A program made the position numbers and the translations under genes. Below are positions 6,703-16,598 of a stretch of 64,000 nt of DNA, one piece after another. The DNA lies in contig NZ_JXRU01000033.1 of the NCBI RefSeq assembly GCF_000967865.1, positions 62,001-126,000 on the forward strand, read 5' to 3'. The notes beneath the pieces are model-generated. The model ran no database searches. It saw only the letters and a list, made by a program, of their open reading frames with translations, and had not been told where the DNA came from. How positions within the stretch are numbered: the stretch's first letter is position 1; every line of letters begins with the position of its first letter. Origin of the DNA: Microbacterium sp. SA39. GTDB lineage: Bacteria; Actinomycetota; Actinomycetes; Actinomycetales; Microbacteriaceae.

Positions 6703-9021
6703 ATGGCCACCACTCCTGACGTTTCGTCTCGCTCCGCTCGCTCAACGACCGGGGAGGGGACGCCCGCTCGCTCAACGACCGGGGAGGGGACGCCCGCTCG
6801 CTCAACGACCGGGGAGGTGGAAGACGTTTCGTCTCGCTCCGCTCGCTCAACGACCGGGGTGCGCGCATTCGGATGGGCGCAGCTCGTCGAGGCGCTCCCC
6901 GGAGCACTGAAGAAGCTCAACCCGGCCTCGCTTTTCCGCAACCCCGTCATGCTGCTGGTCTGGGTCGGCGCCGCGTTCACCACGGTGCTCGCGATCGCCG
7001 AGCCGTTCCTGGGCGGACCGGCCGACTCCGGCGGAACCCCGGTGCCTGCGCCGTTCACCTGGGGCATCGCGGTGTGGCTCTGGCTCACCGTCCTGTTCGC
7101 GAACGTCGCCGAGTCGGTGGCCGAGGGGCGCGGCAAGGCGCAGGCCGCGACCCTGCGTAAGACCCGTACGAGCACGATGGCTCGGCGTGTGGTGCGTTAC
7201 GACGGGACGGATGCCGACGCCCGACGCGCCGACATCGTCGAGGTCTCGTCGGCTGAGCTCCAGCGGGACGACGTCGTGATCGTCGAGGCGGGCGACCTCA
7301 TCCCCGGCGACGGCGACATCATCGCGGGCATCGCGACCGTCGACGAATCGGCGATCACCGGCGAGAGCGCTCCGGTCATCCGCGAGTCGGGTGGCGACCG
7401 CAGCGCCGTCACCGGCGGCACCCGCGTGCTGTCCGACCGCATCATCGTGCGCATCACCTCGAAGTCGGGCGAGACGTTCGTCGACCGGATGATCGCCCTC
7501 GTCGAAGGCGCGAGCCGGCAGCGCACCCCGAACGAGATCGCCCTGAACATCCTGCTCGCGAGCCTGTCGATCGTGTTCGTGATCGTGGTGCTCGCGCTCA
7601 ACCCGATCGCCTCGTACGCGGCCTCGCCGGTCAGCATCCCGGTGCTGATCGCCCTGCTCGTCTGCCTGATCCCCACGACCATCGGCGCCCTGTTGTCGGC
7701 CATCGGGATCGCCGGCATGGACCGCCTCGTCCAGCGAAACGTGCTGGCGATGTCGGGTCGCGCGGTCGAGGCGGCCGGAGACGTGACGACGTTGCTGCTC
7801 GACAAGACCGGCACCATCACCTACGGCAACCGCCGGGCTCACGAAGTGCTGCGCCTGGGCGGAATCGCCGAAGACGAGCTGCTGCGGATCGCGGCGTTGT
7901 CGTCGCTCGCCGACCCGACCCCCGAGGGAGCCTCGATCGTCGAATTGGCCGCGAGCCGCGGCATCCGGGTCGAGCAGCCGGCGGATGCCGTCATCGTGCC
8001 GTTCACCGCGCAGACGCGCATGAGCGGGCTGGACCTCGCCGACGGCACGCAGATCCGCAAGGGCGCCGGCTCCGCGGTGCGGGCGTGGCTGGGGCTGGCC
8101 GGCGATGATGCGGAGCTGACGGCCCTCACCGACGGTGTCGCGCAGAGCGGCGGCACTCCGCTCGTGGTCGCGGTGAAGGCGCCTGCAGACGTTTCGTCTC
8201 GCCCCGCTCGCTCAACGACCGAAAGCACCCGGTCGTTGAGCGAGGGAGCGCCAGCGACCGAGCCCAAACGCGACGCCGAGAGCAGAATCCTCGGGGTCGT
8301 GCACCTCAAGGACATCGTCAAGGACGGCCTGCGCGAACGGTTCGACGAGCTGCGCAGCATGGGCATCCGCACCGTCATGATCACGGGTGACAACCCGCTG
8401 ACCGCCGCAGCGATCGCGAAGGAGGCGGGGGTCGACGACTTCCTCGCCGAGGCGACGCCCGAGCAGAAGCTCGAGCTCATCCGGCGCGAGCAGGAGGGCG
8501 GCCGGCTCGTCGCGATGACCGGCGACGGCACGAACGACGCCCCGGCCCTCGCGCAGGCCGATGTCGGGGTCGCGATGAACACCGGAACCTCCGCCGCGAA
8601 AGAGGCCGGCAACATGGTGGACCTCGACTCGGATCCGACGAAGCTGATCGACATCGTCCGCATCGGCAAGCAGCTGCTGATCACCCGCGGAGCCCTCACG
8701 ACCTTCTCGCTGGCCAACGACGTCGCGAAGTACTTCGCCATCATCCCGGCGATGTTCATGGGCGTCTTCCCTGGGCTCGCCGTGCTCAACGTGATGCAGC
8801 TGCACTCACCGGCATCCGCCGTCACCAGCGCGATCATCTTCAACGCGATCGTGATCGTCTTCCTCATCCCGCTCGCGCTCCGCGGAGTGAAGTATCGCCC
8901 GGCGAGCGCGTCGCAGATCCTGCAGCGCAACCTGCTGATCTACGGCCTCGGCGGAGTCATCGCGCCGTTCATCGGCATCAAGCTCATCGACCTCGTCGTG
9001 AGCCTCATCCCCGGCTTCTGA
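6703..9021 (+). CDS. kdpB: KdpB, P-type ATPase subunit, carrying two in-frame repeat insertions
   Basis: The catalytic subunit of the high-affinity K+ pump. It has the phosphorylation motif 'DKTGTIT' with Asp367, the actuator motif TGES at 219-222, '[10 protein letters not shown]', and the hinge motif '[21 protein letters not shown]' split around residue 606. At 772 residues it is longer than the usual 680-710. The excess is two inserts. Residues 6-52 are a repeat-derived tail of '[10 protein letters not shown]' units. The second, near residues 496-520 ('[11 protein letters not shown]'), lies in the nucleotide-binding domain just before 'ILGVVHLKD'. Both derive from REP-like DNA described under repeats. 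The catalytic motifs are all intact, so the protein is probably functional. Confidence 0.96.
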   Translation: MATTPDVSSRSARSTTGEGTPARSTTGEGTPARSTTGEVEDVSSRSARSTTGVRAFGWAQLVEALPGALKKLNPASLFRNPVMLLVWVGAAFTTVLAIAEPFLGGPADSGGTPVPAPFTWGIAVWLWLTVLFANVAESVAEGRGKAQAATLRKTRTSTMARRVVRYDGTDADARRADIVEVSSAELQRDDVVIVEAGDLIPGDGDIIAGIATVDESAITGESAPVIRESGGDRSAVTGGTRVLSDRIIVRITSKSGETFVDRMIALVEGASRQRTPNEIALNILLASLSIVFVIVVLALNPIASYAASPVSIPVLIALLVCLIPTTIGALLSAIGIAGMDRLVQRNVLAMSGRAVEAAGDVTTLLLDKTGTITYGNRRAHEVLRLGGIAEDELLRIAALSSLADPTPEGASIVELAASRGIRVEQPADAVIVPFTAQTRMSGLDLADGTQIRKGAGSAVRAWLGLAGDDAELTALTDGVAQSGGTPLVVAVKAPADVSSRPARSTTESTRSLSEGAPATEPKRDAESRILGVVHLKDIVKDGLRERFDELRSMGIRTVMITGDNPLTAAAIAKEAGVDDFLAEATPEQKLELIRREQEGGRLVAMTGDGTNDAPALAQADVGVAMNTGTSAAKEAGNMVDLDSDPTKLIDIVRIGKQLLITRGALTTFSLANDVAKYFAIIPAMFMGVFPGLAVLNVMQLHSPASAVTSAIIFNAIVIVFLIPLALRGVKYRPASASQILQRNLLIYGLGGVIAPFIGIKLIDLVVSLIPGF
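6718..6860 (+). repeat. REP-like tandem array inside the 5' end of kdpB
   Basis: GCTCGCTCAACGACCGGGG occurs at 6736, 6766, 6796 and 6841. The first three are 30 bp apart, and a 'GACGTTTCGTCTCGCTCC' word precedes the first and the last. The period is a multiple of three, so the kdpB frame stays open. The complementary word GGTCGTTGAGCGAGC is a dispersed-repeat type I associate with actinobacterial genomes. Confidence 0.8.
8188..8262. repeat. REP-like palindrome inside kdpB (nucleotide-binding domain)
   Basis: 'GACGTTTCGTCTCG' and 'GCTCGCTCAACGACC' are followed after nine bases by the reverse word 'GGTCGTTGAGCGAG'. This makes an inverted pair. It adds about 25 residues in frame to KdpB. Confidence 0.75.
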
Positions 9022-9042
9022 CGCTCCCGAAAGGTTCCGCAC

Positions 9043-9645
9043 ATGTCTTCCACCCGCACCACCGTCCGCACACTCGGCGTGGCCGTCCGCGCGATGCTCG
9101 TCCTCTCCCTCGTGCTCGGCGTCGGCTACACCCTGCTGGTCACCGGCATCGGGCAGCTGGCGCTGCCGTACCAGGCGAACGGTTCCCCGCTGCCCGACGA
9201 CAGGGGCAGCGCCCTGATCGGCCAGTCCGCGACGGATGCCGATGGCGAGGCCCTGCCGCAGTACTTCCAGTCCCGCCCCTCCGCGGCCGGCGACGGCTAC
9301 GACGGCACCGCGTCGAGCGGCAGCAACCTCGGACCGGAGAATCCCGACCTCGTCGCGGCGATCGAGGAGCGGAAGGCCGCGATCGCGGACCGCGAGGGCG
9401 TCTCCCCCGCAGAGGTACCGGCGGATGCCGTGACGGCATCCGGTTCCGGTCTCGACCCGCACATCAGCGTCGCCTACGCGCTGCTGCAGGTGCCGCGCGT
9501 GGCGGCGGAACGAGGACTCGGCGAGCAGGCCGTGCGCGACCTCGTGGAGTCTAGGATTCAAGGGCGGGATCTGGGATTCCTCGGCGAAGTACGCATCAAC
9601 GTCGCGGAACTCAACCTCGCGCTGGATGACGGGGAGGGCGCATGA
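9043..9645 (+). CDS. kdpC: KdpC, K+-transporting ATPase subunit C
   Basis: 200 residues with one N-terminal membrane span at about residues 11-33, then a periplasm-side domain. The KdpC motifs 'GSNLGPENPDL', 'VTASGSGLDPHIS' and 'QVPRVAAERGL' are present. KdpC bridges KdpA and KdpB and raises ATP affinity. It starts 21 bases after kdpB. Its TGA overlaps the ATG of kdpD (ATGA), so the sensor kinase is translated with the pump genes. Confidence 0.96.
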   Translation: MSSTRTTVRTLGVAVRAMLVLSLVLGVGYTLLVTGIGQLALPYQANGSPLPDDRGSALIGQSATDADGEALPQYFQSRPSAAGDGYDGTASSGSNLGPENPDLVAAIEERKAAIADREGVSPAEVPADAVTASGSGLDPHISVAYALLQVPRVAAERGLGEQAVRDLVESRIQGRDLGFLGEVRINVAELNLALDDGEGA

Positions 9646-12206
9646 GCCGAGAGCACTCGCGCCGCGGTCGCCTCCGCGTGCTCCTCGGCGCCGCACCCGG
9701 CGTCGGGAAGACCTTCGAGATGCTCGCCGAGGGCCGGCGTCTGCGCGACGAAGGACACGACGTCGTGATCGCGATCGTCGAGACCCACGAGCGCGCCGCG
9801 ACGCAGGCGCAGACCGTCGGCCTCGAAGAGGTGCCGCGCCGCATCGACGATCACCGCGGCGTGCCGCTGACCGAGCTCGACCTCGACGCCGTGCTCTCCC
9901 GCGCGCCCGAGATCGCCCTGGTCGACGAACTCGCGCACACCAACAGCCCCGGCTCGCGGCATCCGAAGCGCTGGCAGGACGTCGACGAGCTGCTCGCTGC
10001 CGGGATCGACGTCATCACGACCGTGAACGTGCAGCACGTCGAATCCCTGAACGCCGTCGTCGAGAAGATCACCGGCGTCGCCCAGCAGGAGACGATTCCG
10101 GATGCCGTCGTGCGCGCCGCCGATGAGATCGAGGTCGTCGACCTCGCACCGCAGTCGCTGCGCGACCGTCTCTCCGCAGGTCTCGTCTACCCGGCCGAGC
10201 GCATCGACGCGGCTCTGTCGAACTACTTCCGTCTCGGGAACCTCACGGCCCTTCGCGAGCTCGCTCTTCTCTGGCTCGCCGACGAGGTCGACAGCGCGCT
10301 GCGCACCTACCGTGCCGAGCAGGGCATCGAGGGCACCTGGCAGGCCCGCGAGCGCGTCGTCGTCGCGCTGACCGGTGGGCCGGAGGGCGAGACGCTGCTG
10401 CGCCGTGGCGCGAGGATCGCGGCCCGCTCCGCCGGCGGCGAGCTGCTCGCGGTGCACGTCTCGGCCCAAGACGGGCTGCGGGACGAGACACCCGGCGCCC
10501 TCGCCGCCCAGCGCACGCTCGTGGAATCGCTCGGCGGCAGCTATCACCAGGTCGTCGGCGACGACATCCCGGCGACCCTCGTCGAGTTCGCGCAGGGCGC
10601 CGATGCCACGCAGCTCGTCATCGGCGTCAGCCGTCGCGGCCGCCTCGCCGCCGCGCTCACCGGGCCCGGGATCGGCTCCGAGGTCATTCGGCGCTCGGGC
10701 GACATCGACGTGCACATCGTCACGCACGCCGCAGCCGGCGGACGTCTCGCACTCCCGCGGATGACCGGCGGAGCACTCGGCTGGCGGCGACAGGTGCTCG
10801 GCTTCGCGGTCGCGCTCGTCTTCGGACCGCTGCTCTCCTGGGTGATGTTCGCCTTCCGCAGCCCCGAGTCGATCACCGCCGAAGTGCTTGCGTACCAGCT
10901 GCTCGTCGTGGTGGTCGCCCTGATCGGCGGCATCCGTCCCGCGGTCTTCGCTGCCGTGCTCTCGGGCATCACGCTCGACTTCCTCTTCGTGGCGCCGTTG
11001 TTCACGATCACCGTCGCGCATCCGCTGCACGTGCTCGCCCTCGCGCTGTACGTCGTCATCGCGATCCTGGTGAGCATCATCGTCGACCAGGCCGCTCGGC
11101 GCGCGCGCACCGCGCAGCGCGCCGCCGCCGAAGCCGAGCTGCTCGCCGCGGTCGCCGGCAACGTGCTGCGCGGAGACAACGCCGTGCTCGCGATGGTGAG
11201 CCGCACCCGCGAGGCGTTCGGCCTCAGCGGCGTGCGACTGCTCTCGCCCGACGGCGACGTGCTCGCGAGCGACGGGGAGCCCGTGGCCGACGGACGTTCC
11301 ACCACCGTCCCGGTCGGCGTCGGTGCGAACGGTTCGCCACGCGCGACGCTCGAACTCCACGGTCAACCGCTGGCCGGCCCCGAGCGTCGGCTGCTCGACG
11401 CGATCGTGGCGCAGCTGTCGGCCGCGATCGAGCACACCGATCTGCGGGCGACCGCCCTCGAGGCCGAGGCCCTCGCCGAGACCGACCAGGTGCGCAGCGC
11501 CCTGCTGTCGGCAGTGAGTCACGACATCCGTCGCCCCCTGGCATCGGCCGTCGCCGCGATCGGCGGTCTGCGCGGGGCGCACGAGCTGTCGGCATCCGAT
11601 CGCGCCGAGTTGCTGGCCACTGCCGACGAGAGCCTCGCGACGCTGTCGGCGCTCGTCACCGATCTGCTCGACGTGAGCCGCGTGCAGGCCGGGGTGCTCG
11701 CGGTCTCGGCCACACGACTGGATGCCACGGCTCCGGTCCTCGCCGCGGTCGATGAGCTCGGCCTCGGACCGTCCGACGTCGAACTCGCCCTCGACTCGGC
11801 TCTTCCTGCCCTGCACGCCGACCCCGTACTGCTGCAGCGGGTGCTGGTGAACGTGCTCGCCAACGCGCACCGGCACGCGCCGTCCGGTTCACGCGTGCTC
11901 GTATCGACGAGCGCCCTCGGAGAGCGCGCAGAGATCCGCATCATCGACCGCGGCGCCGGCGTCGCGCCCGAACGTCGCGACAGCATCTTCCAGCCGTTCC
12001 AGCGCTTCGGCGACACCGACAACACCACCGGACTCGGTCTCGGACTCGCGCTGTCGCGCGGATTCACCGAGGGCATGGGCGGTACCCTGACACCCGAGGA
12101 CACCCCCGGCGGAGGCCTCACGATGGTCATCTCCCTGCCGCTGGCCGCCACGTCCCCCACCCTTCGACAAGCTCAGGAATCGCATATGACGGAGGACACG
12201 GAGTGA
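9642..12206 (+). CDS. kdpD: KdpD, turgor/K+ sensor histidine kinase
   Basis: 854 residues in the classic KdpD order: an N-terminal KdpD domain with Walker A 'GAAPGVGKTFEML', a universal-stress-like domain (about 230-360), a four-span membrane block (about 380-485), then HisKA ('SAVSHDIRRPLAS'), and HATPase with 'NVLANAHRHAP', 'DRGAGVAPER' and 'GLGLGLALSRGF'. It phosphorylates KdpE when K+ is limiting. The start overlaps the kdpC stop, and the stop overlaps the kdpE GTG. The last 18 or so residues ('SPTLRQAQESHMTEDTE') are encoded partly by a dispersed repeat word, so the C-terminus has been extended beyond the normal end. Confidence 0.96.
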   Translation: MSREHSRRGRLRVLLGAAPGVGKTFEMLAEGRRLRDEGHDVVIAIVETHERAATQAQTVGLEEVPRRIDDHRGVPLTELDLDAVLSRAPEIALVDELAHTNSPGSRHPKRWQDVDELLAAGIDVITTVNVQHVESLNAVVEKITGVAQQETIPDAVVRAADEIEVVDLAPQSLRDRLSAGLVYPAERIDAALSNYFRLGNLTALRELALLWLADEVDSALRTYRAEQGIEGTWQARERVVVALTGGPEGETLLRRGARIAARSAGGELLAVHVSAQDGLRDETPGALAAQRTLVESLGGSYHQVVGDDIPATLVEFAQGADATQLVIGVSRRGRLAAALTGPGIGSEVIRRSGDIDVHIVTHAAAGGRLALPRMTGGALGWRRQVLGFAVALVFGPLLSWVMFAFRSPESITAEVLAYQLLVVVVALIGGIRPAVFAAVLSGITLDFLFVAPLFTITVAHPLHVLALALYVVIAILVSIIVDQAARRARTAQRAAAEAELLAAVAGNVLRGDNAVLAMVSRTREAFGLSGVRLLSPDGDVLASDGEPVADGRSTTVPVGVGANGSPRATLELHGQPLAGPERRLLDAIVAQLSAAIEHTDLRATALEAEALAETDQVRSALLSAVSHDIRRPLASAVAAIGGLRGAHELSASDRAELLATADESLATLSALVTDLLDVSRVQAGVLAVSATRLDATAPVLAAVDELGLGPSDVELALDSALPALHADPVLLQRVLVNVLANAHRHAPSGSRVLVSTSALGERAEIRIIDRGAGVAPERRDSIFQPFQRFGDTDNTTGLGLGLALSRGFTEGMGGTLTPEDTPGGGLTMVISLPLAATSPTLRQAQESHMTEDTE
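12161..12178. repeat. REP-like word at the 3' end of kdpD
   Basis: CCCTTCGACAAGCTCAGG is the complement of CCTGAGCTTGTCGAAGGG, a dispersed word of the same kind as those inside the helicase gene at about 27740 and 28312. Here it encodes part of the KdpD tail. Confidence 0.65.
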
Positions 12207-12874
12207 AGCTCCTCATCGCCGACGACGACCCGCAGATGGTGCGGGCGCTGCGGATCACCCTGGCAGCCCACGGCTACGAGGTCGTCGTCGCCCCCGACGG
12301 CGCCGCCGCGATCGCCGCCGCCGCACAGACCCACCCCGACCTCATCATGCTCGACCTCGGGATGCCGCGGCTCGACGGCATCGAGGTGATCCAGGCACTG
12401 CGAGGCTGGACGAACGTGCCGATCATCGTGGTGTCCGGACGCACCGGTTCCGCCGACAAGGTCGAGGCGCTGGATGCCGGCGCCGACGACTTCGTGACCA
12501 AGCCGTTCCAGGTCGACGAGCTGCTCGCCCGGCTGCGGGCGCTGTCGCGGCGGTCGGCGCCGGCGAGCGGTGAGTCGGTGGTGTCCTTCGCCGATGTGGT
12601 CGTCGACCTCTCCACCAAGACGGTCACACGCGGTGGTTCACGAGTACACCTCACACCGACCGAGTGGCGGATGCTCGAGCATCTGTCCCGGCATCCGGGT
12701 GCTCTCGTCACCCGCCAGGATCTGCTGAAGGAGATCTGGGGCAGCGAGCAGGTGTCCGACTCGGGCTATCTGCGGCTGTACATGTCGCAGCTGCGCAAGA
12801 AGCTCGAGCGTGAGCCCGGCGCGCCCGCGCACCTGCTGACCGAGTCGGGAATGGGCTACCGGCTCGTGCTCTGA
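12203..12874 (+). CDS. kdpE: KdpE, response regulator of kdp
   Basis: 223 residues. The receiver domain has acidic residues 'DDD' at 7-9, phosphoacceptor Asp51 ('IMLDLGMPR') and Lys at 'VTKPFQ'. A winged-helix OmpR-type DNA-binding domain follows, ending 'TESGMGYRLVL'. The GTG start overlaps the kdpD stop (GTGA). KdpE activates kdp transcription in other bacteria; the 11-bp direct repeats upstream of kdp are the natural candidate sites. No further gene follows on this strand, and two long inverted repeats follow the stop. Confidence 0.96.
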   Translation: MKLLIADDDPQMVRALRITLAAHGYEVVVAPDGAAAIAAAAQTHPDLIMLDLGMPRLDGIEVIQALRGWTNVPIIVVSGRTGSADKVEALDAGADDFVTKPFQVDELLARLRALSRRSAPASGESVVSFADVVVDLSTKTVTRGGSRVHLTPTEWRMLEHLSRHPGALVTRQDLLKEIWGSEQVSDSGYLRLYMSQLRKKLEREPGAPAHLLTESGMGYRLVL

Positions 12875-12911
12875 CGGCTCGTGAGCGGCTGCTTCGGCAG
12901 ACGTTGGGGGC

Positions 12912-12996
12912 GTTCACAATTCAGCCAGAACTTGGGCACTGGCAGCCTGAGGCGGCCAGACGGGCCTTCGGCGCAGATTCTTGCTGAATTGTGAAC
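12912..12996. repeat. Intergenic inverted repeat, family A copy 1
   Basis: Left arm GTTCACAATTCAGCCAGAA (12912-12930) and right arm TTCTTGCTGAATTGTGAAC (12978-12996) pair with one mismatch around a 47-nt spacer that has its own small stem. It lies between convergent kdpE and the TspO-like gene and probably terminates transcription in one or both directions. Confidence 0.8.
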
Positions 12997-13063
12997 AGCC
13001 AACCGTCCCGACTGCGCCACCGCGACGGCGGGCGACGGCGACGCCCGGGAACCCGGTCTCGTC

Positions 13064-13157
13064 GTTCACCTGTTCTTGATTCAGTCAAAAATGCCGGGCC
13101 GCCGGCCTGGTAGCCCGATTCGGGGGCCCGGGCGCAGATTTTGACTGAATTGTGAAC
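13064..13157. repeat. Intergenic inverted repeat, family A copy 2
   Basis: The right arm TTTTGACTGAATTGTGAAC (13139-13157) pairs with ATTCAGTCAAAA (13079-13090), and GTTCAC at 13064-13069 is separated from that arm by a 9-base insertion. The spacer is 48 nt. The changed bases are compensated on both arms relative to copy 1, which supports selection on pairing. This is the second element in the 298-bp gap between kdpE and the TspO-like gene; I see no gene in that gap. Confidence 0.75.
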
Positions 13158-13172
13158 GGCCAGCCGCCGGCA

Positions 13173-13967
13173 CTAGGCCGCCGAAGCCGCGCGGCGAGCC
13201 CGCAGCACCGCGACACCCCCCGCGATGACGAGCAGCACGGCCACGATGATCGCGGTGATCGCGATCGTGGTGCTCTGCGGCACACCCGAGAGGCGCCCGA
13301 CGGCGAGCCATGCGAGACCCCACGCGGTCGCGAGCGCCGGGGCGATTCGTCCGGTGAACCACGCGGATGCCGCGCCGATCACGAGCACGACAACGAGCAC
13401 GGCGACGGCCCAGACCTCGGCCTGCTCGCCCCAGCTCGAAGGAACCGTCTGGGTGAGCCACGCGGTGATGTTGGCGACGGTGGCGATCGTGACCCAGCCG
13501 AAGTGCAGGCCGTTCGCCCCGTCGGTGAGAGCGCGGTCGGCGAGGTTCTTCGCGGGGAAGCGTCCGAGCAGCACGATCACGCGGCCGATCACGCCGAGAA
13601 GCACAGCGATGACGATCCAGGTGAGGACCAGCGTCAGGAACTGCGCCGTCACGAGCCACAGCCCGTTCAGCACCATCGTCGCCGCGATCCATCCGCCGAC
13701 CGCGCGCTGGCGCTCGTCCGCACGCTGCGGCGGCAGCGCCTGCCACACCGTGTACGCGATCAGTCCGACGTAGATCAGGGACCAGATCGAGAAGGCGGGT
13801 CCGGCCGGAGCGAGGTACGACCCCTGCGCCGAGAGAGCGCCGTCCTGCAGCTCGCTCACCGAGGTGCCACCGAAGGCACCGGAGCCGACGGCGGCCGCGA
13901 TCAGCATGAAGGATGCCGCGGCGATGATCACGGTCTGGCGGATGATGTCCTGAGTCCGGGATTCCAT
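13173..13967 (-). CDS. TspO/MBR-like tryptophan-rich membrane protein
   Basis: 264 residues with about seven hydrophobic segments. The region 'PAGPAFSIWSLIYVGLIAYTVWQ' (residues about 53-75, quoted in part) and scattered tryptophans resemble the TspO/MBR family of small membrane porphyrin- or lipid-binding proteins, in a longer actinobacterial form. The C-terminus is basic. A TAAAGT hexamer ends 7 nt before the ATG, so the mRNA is probably leaderless. A palindromic CTAAC/GTTAG site lies just upstream at 13992-14022. The tetR gene lies upstream on the same strand. Function beyond membrane location is uncertain. Confidence 0.65.
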   Translation of the reverse strand: MESRTQDIIRQTVIIAAASFMLIAAAVGSGAFGGTSVSELQDGALSAQGSYLAPAGPAFSIWSLIYVGLIAYTVWQALPPQRADERQRAVGGWIAATMVLNGLWLVTAQFLTLVLTWIVIAVLLGVIGRVIVLLGRFPAKNLADRALTDGANGLHFGWVTIATVANITAWLTQTVPSSWGEQAEVWAVAVLVVVLVIGAASAWFTGRIAPALATAWGLAWLAVGRLSGVPQSTTIAITAIIVAVLLVIAGGVAVLRARRAASAA

Positions 13968-13991
13968 GGCAGGGACTTTACCATCGAATCG

Positions 13992-14022
13992 CTAACTTGG
14001 TTAGTGACTTGCTTGGTTAGTG
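13992..14022. promoter_or_regulatory. Direct/palindromic repeat before the TspO-like gene
   Basis: CTAACTTGGTTAG (13992-14004) is a palindrome, CTAAC-N3-GTTAG. The half CTTGGTTAGTG recurs at 14012-14022. The pair lies 12-40 bp upstream of the -10 hexamer (13975-13980) and overlaps the last codon of tetR. Likely operator; the binding protein is unknown. Confidence 0.45.
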
Positions 14023-14583
14023 GGCACGGACCGCGGCGTCGATGAGCACCTCGGCCGCGCCGCGCGCCTGCACCGCGACCTGCGAATCCGCCGAGATCGC
14101 GGCCGTGCTCTGCGCCCCCTCCGCGAGGATCGACAGCTGCGCCGCGAGAAGCGGAGACGCCCCGGTGTCCGCCACGAGCCCCGCCATGTACTCCTGGAAC
14201 GAGGCTTTGTGGGTGCGGACGATCTCGGCGACCTCGGGGTTCGTCCCGCCGAGCTCGCCGAAGGCGTTGATGAAGGCGCAGCCGCGGAAGTCGTCGGTGC
14301 AGAACCAGTCCTCGAGGTACCCGTAGACGGCGAGCAGGCGCGTGCGCGCGTCAGCTCCGGCATCCGTCACGGCGGCCGTCAGGCCGGACTCCCACTCGGC
14401 GTGCTTGCGCGCCAGAACCGCGGCGACGATGTCGTTCTTCGCAGGGAAGAGACCGTAGAGGCGGCGCAGCGACACGCCGGCCGCCGCGCGCAGCTCGTCC
14501 ATGCCGACGGCCGCGTAGCCCTTGCGGTAGTAGAGCTCCTCGGCGGCGGAGAGGATGCGTTCGCGTGCCTCGTCTTCGGTCAT
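14017..14583 (-). CDS. TetR/AcrR-family transcriptional regulator
   Basis: 188 residues from the ATG at 14583. The N-terminal helix-turn-helix is clear ('GYAAVGMDELRAAAGVSLRRLYGLFPAK' in the region 30-57, quoted in parts), followed by a helical ligand domain. An upstream ATG at 14604 is in frame, but it would overlap the -35 of the divergent hydrolase promoter. A TAAACT hexamer (14596-14591 on this strand) stands 7 nt before 14583, so a leaderless start there is better. The 16-bp operator at 14605-14620 would cover this promoter's -35 as well as the divergent promoter, giving autoregulation. Confidence 0.88.
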   Translation of the reverse strand: MTEDEARERILSAAEELYYRKGYAAVGMDELRAAAGVSLRRLYGLFPAKNDIVAAVLARKHAEWESGLTAAVTDAGADARTRLLAVYGYLEDWFCTDDFRGCAFINAFGELGGTNPEVAEIVRTHKASFQEYMAGLVADTGASPLLAAQLSILAEGAQSTAAISADSQVAVQARGAAEVLIDAAVRAH

Positions 14584-14597
14584 GTCCAAGAGTTTAC

Positions 14598-15523
<926 letters not shown>

Positions 15524-15544
15524 GGGCCGTCCGCCGGCCGCGGA

Positions 15545-15622
15545 GTTCTGCGGCCATCTCCAACTTCTGCGGCCACATCCGAGCGATGTGGCCGCAGAAG
15601 TTGTGTAGGGCCGCAGAAGTTG
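15545..15622. repeat. Intergenic inverted repeat, family B copy 1
   Basis: Four copies of a 'CTTCTGCGGCC' arm are arranged left-left-right-right. The inner pair forms a perfect 18-bp stem (15561-15578 with 15586-15603) and a 7-nt loop; outer arms are at about 15545-15555 and 15609-15622. It lies between the convergent hydrolase and SIP genes, so it is a likely bidirectional terminator. Confidence 0.8.
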
Positions 15623-15638
15623 CCCGAGACGAAAAGCG

Positions 15639-16598
15639 TCAGCCGCGCATCGCGACGCCGCGGCGCCAGTAGCCCATGAAGGCCACCTGCCCGCGGTCGA
15701 TCCCGAGGTCCTTCACGAGGTGGCGGCGCAGCGTCGTGACGACACCGCTCTCGCCGGCGATCCAGAAGTAGCGCTCGGGGGCGGCATCCACGGCGGCGAT
15801 CGCCTCGCCGAGACCCGAGTAATCGGGCGTCTCCCACACCAGATCCTCGCTGTCGATGTCGGTCACGCGGATCTCCTCGTCCGCATCCGCATCGCCGAGG
15901 TACTCGAGCACGGCGGGGATGAGCGTGAGCCCGTGCAGCTCTCCGGCATCGCGCGGCAGCCAGTGCACCTCGACACCCGTCGGCACGTCGATCCGCAGGA
16001 TGTCGGCGGGGGAAGGCACCTCGATGAATGCGACGCCACGCAGGTCGCGGGGAGCGTCTTCCAGGATGCGGGCGATCGCCGGAGCCGCGGTCTCATCTCC
16101 GACCAGCACGACCGAGCGGGCGCTGCCCGACTCGTACTCCGCACCGCCGTGCGCACCGACATCCACCCCGCGGCGGGGGCCGACGAGGTACAGCTCCTGG
16201 CCGACCGCGGACCGGCTGGCCCACAGCGACGCCGGGCCCGTGAGCCCCGGCTCGAGATGCAGGACGAAGTCGACGACGACCTCGGTGCCGGCATCCGTCA
16301 CCCGCAGCTCGCGCACCGAGTAGGTGCGCATCGAGCCGCGCTCCGCCTCCGGCACGGCGAGGAACGCCTGCCACCAGTTGTCGGAGGACCGGTCGATCTC
16401 CGGAAGGATGCCGGATGCCGGCGGGAAGACGAGCTTGATGCGCGAGTCGAACACCTCGCCCGGCGTGCCGAAGTCATCCAACTCGTCGCCGCCGAAGGTC
16501 ACGCGCACGAAGGAGGGCGAGACCCGGTCGACGGCGCGGACCTCGACGCGGGTGAGGATGTAGGTGGGGCGCTCGGTCGTGGTCGTCTCAGCGGACAT
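15639..16598 (-). CDS. Siderophore-interacting protein (FAD/NAD(P)H ferric reductase family)
   Basis: 319 residues. An N-terminal FAD-binding ferredoxin-reductase barrel has 'RTYSVREL' (RxYS/T flavin motif). A C-terminal NAD-binding domain follows with 'GDETAAPAIARILE' and 'YFWIAGESGVVTTLRRHLV', both typical of the SIP/ViuB family. These cytoplasmic proteins reduce Fe(III)-siderophores and release iron. It is the last gene of the iron operon, and its start overlaps the end of the ATPase gene by 11 bases. It is probably controlled by the IdeR/DtxR-like box at 20613. Confidence 0.93.
   Translation of the reverse strand: MSAETTTTERPTYILTRVEVRAVDRVSPSFVRVTFGGDELDDFGTPGEVFDSRIKLVFPPASGILPEIDRSSDNWWQAFLAVPEAERGSMRTYSVRELRVTDAGTEVVVDFVLHLEPGLTGPASLWASRSAVGQELYLVGPRRGVDVGAHGGAEYESGSARSVVLVGDETAAPAIARILEDAPRDLRGVAFIEVPSPADILRIDVPTGVEVHWLPRDAGELHGLTLIPAVLEYLGDADADEEIRVTDIDSEDLVWETPDYSGLGEAIAAVDAAPERYFWIAGESGVVTTLRRHLVKDLGIDRGQVAFMGYWRRGVAMRG

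Noticed and set aside
6718..6860. The kdpB repeats as a CRISPR array
   Set aside because: The units are contiguous with no unique spacers, lie in frame inside a gene, and there are no cas genes.
12912..12996. Family A palindromes as phage attachment sites or IS ends
   Set aside because: There is no integrase or transposase gene near any copy, no obvious target duplication, and the interior is only 47-48 nt.
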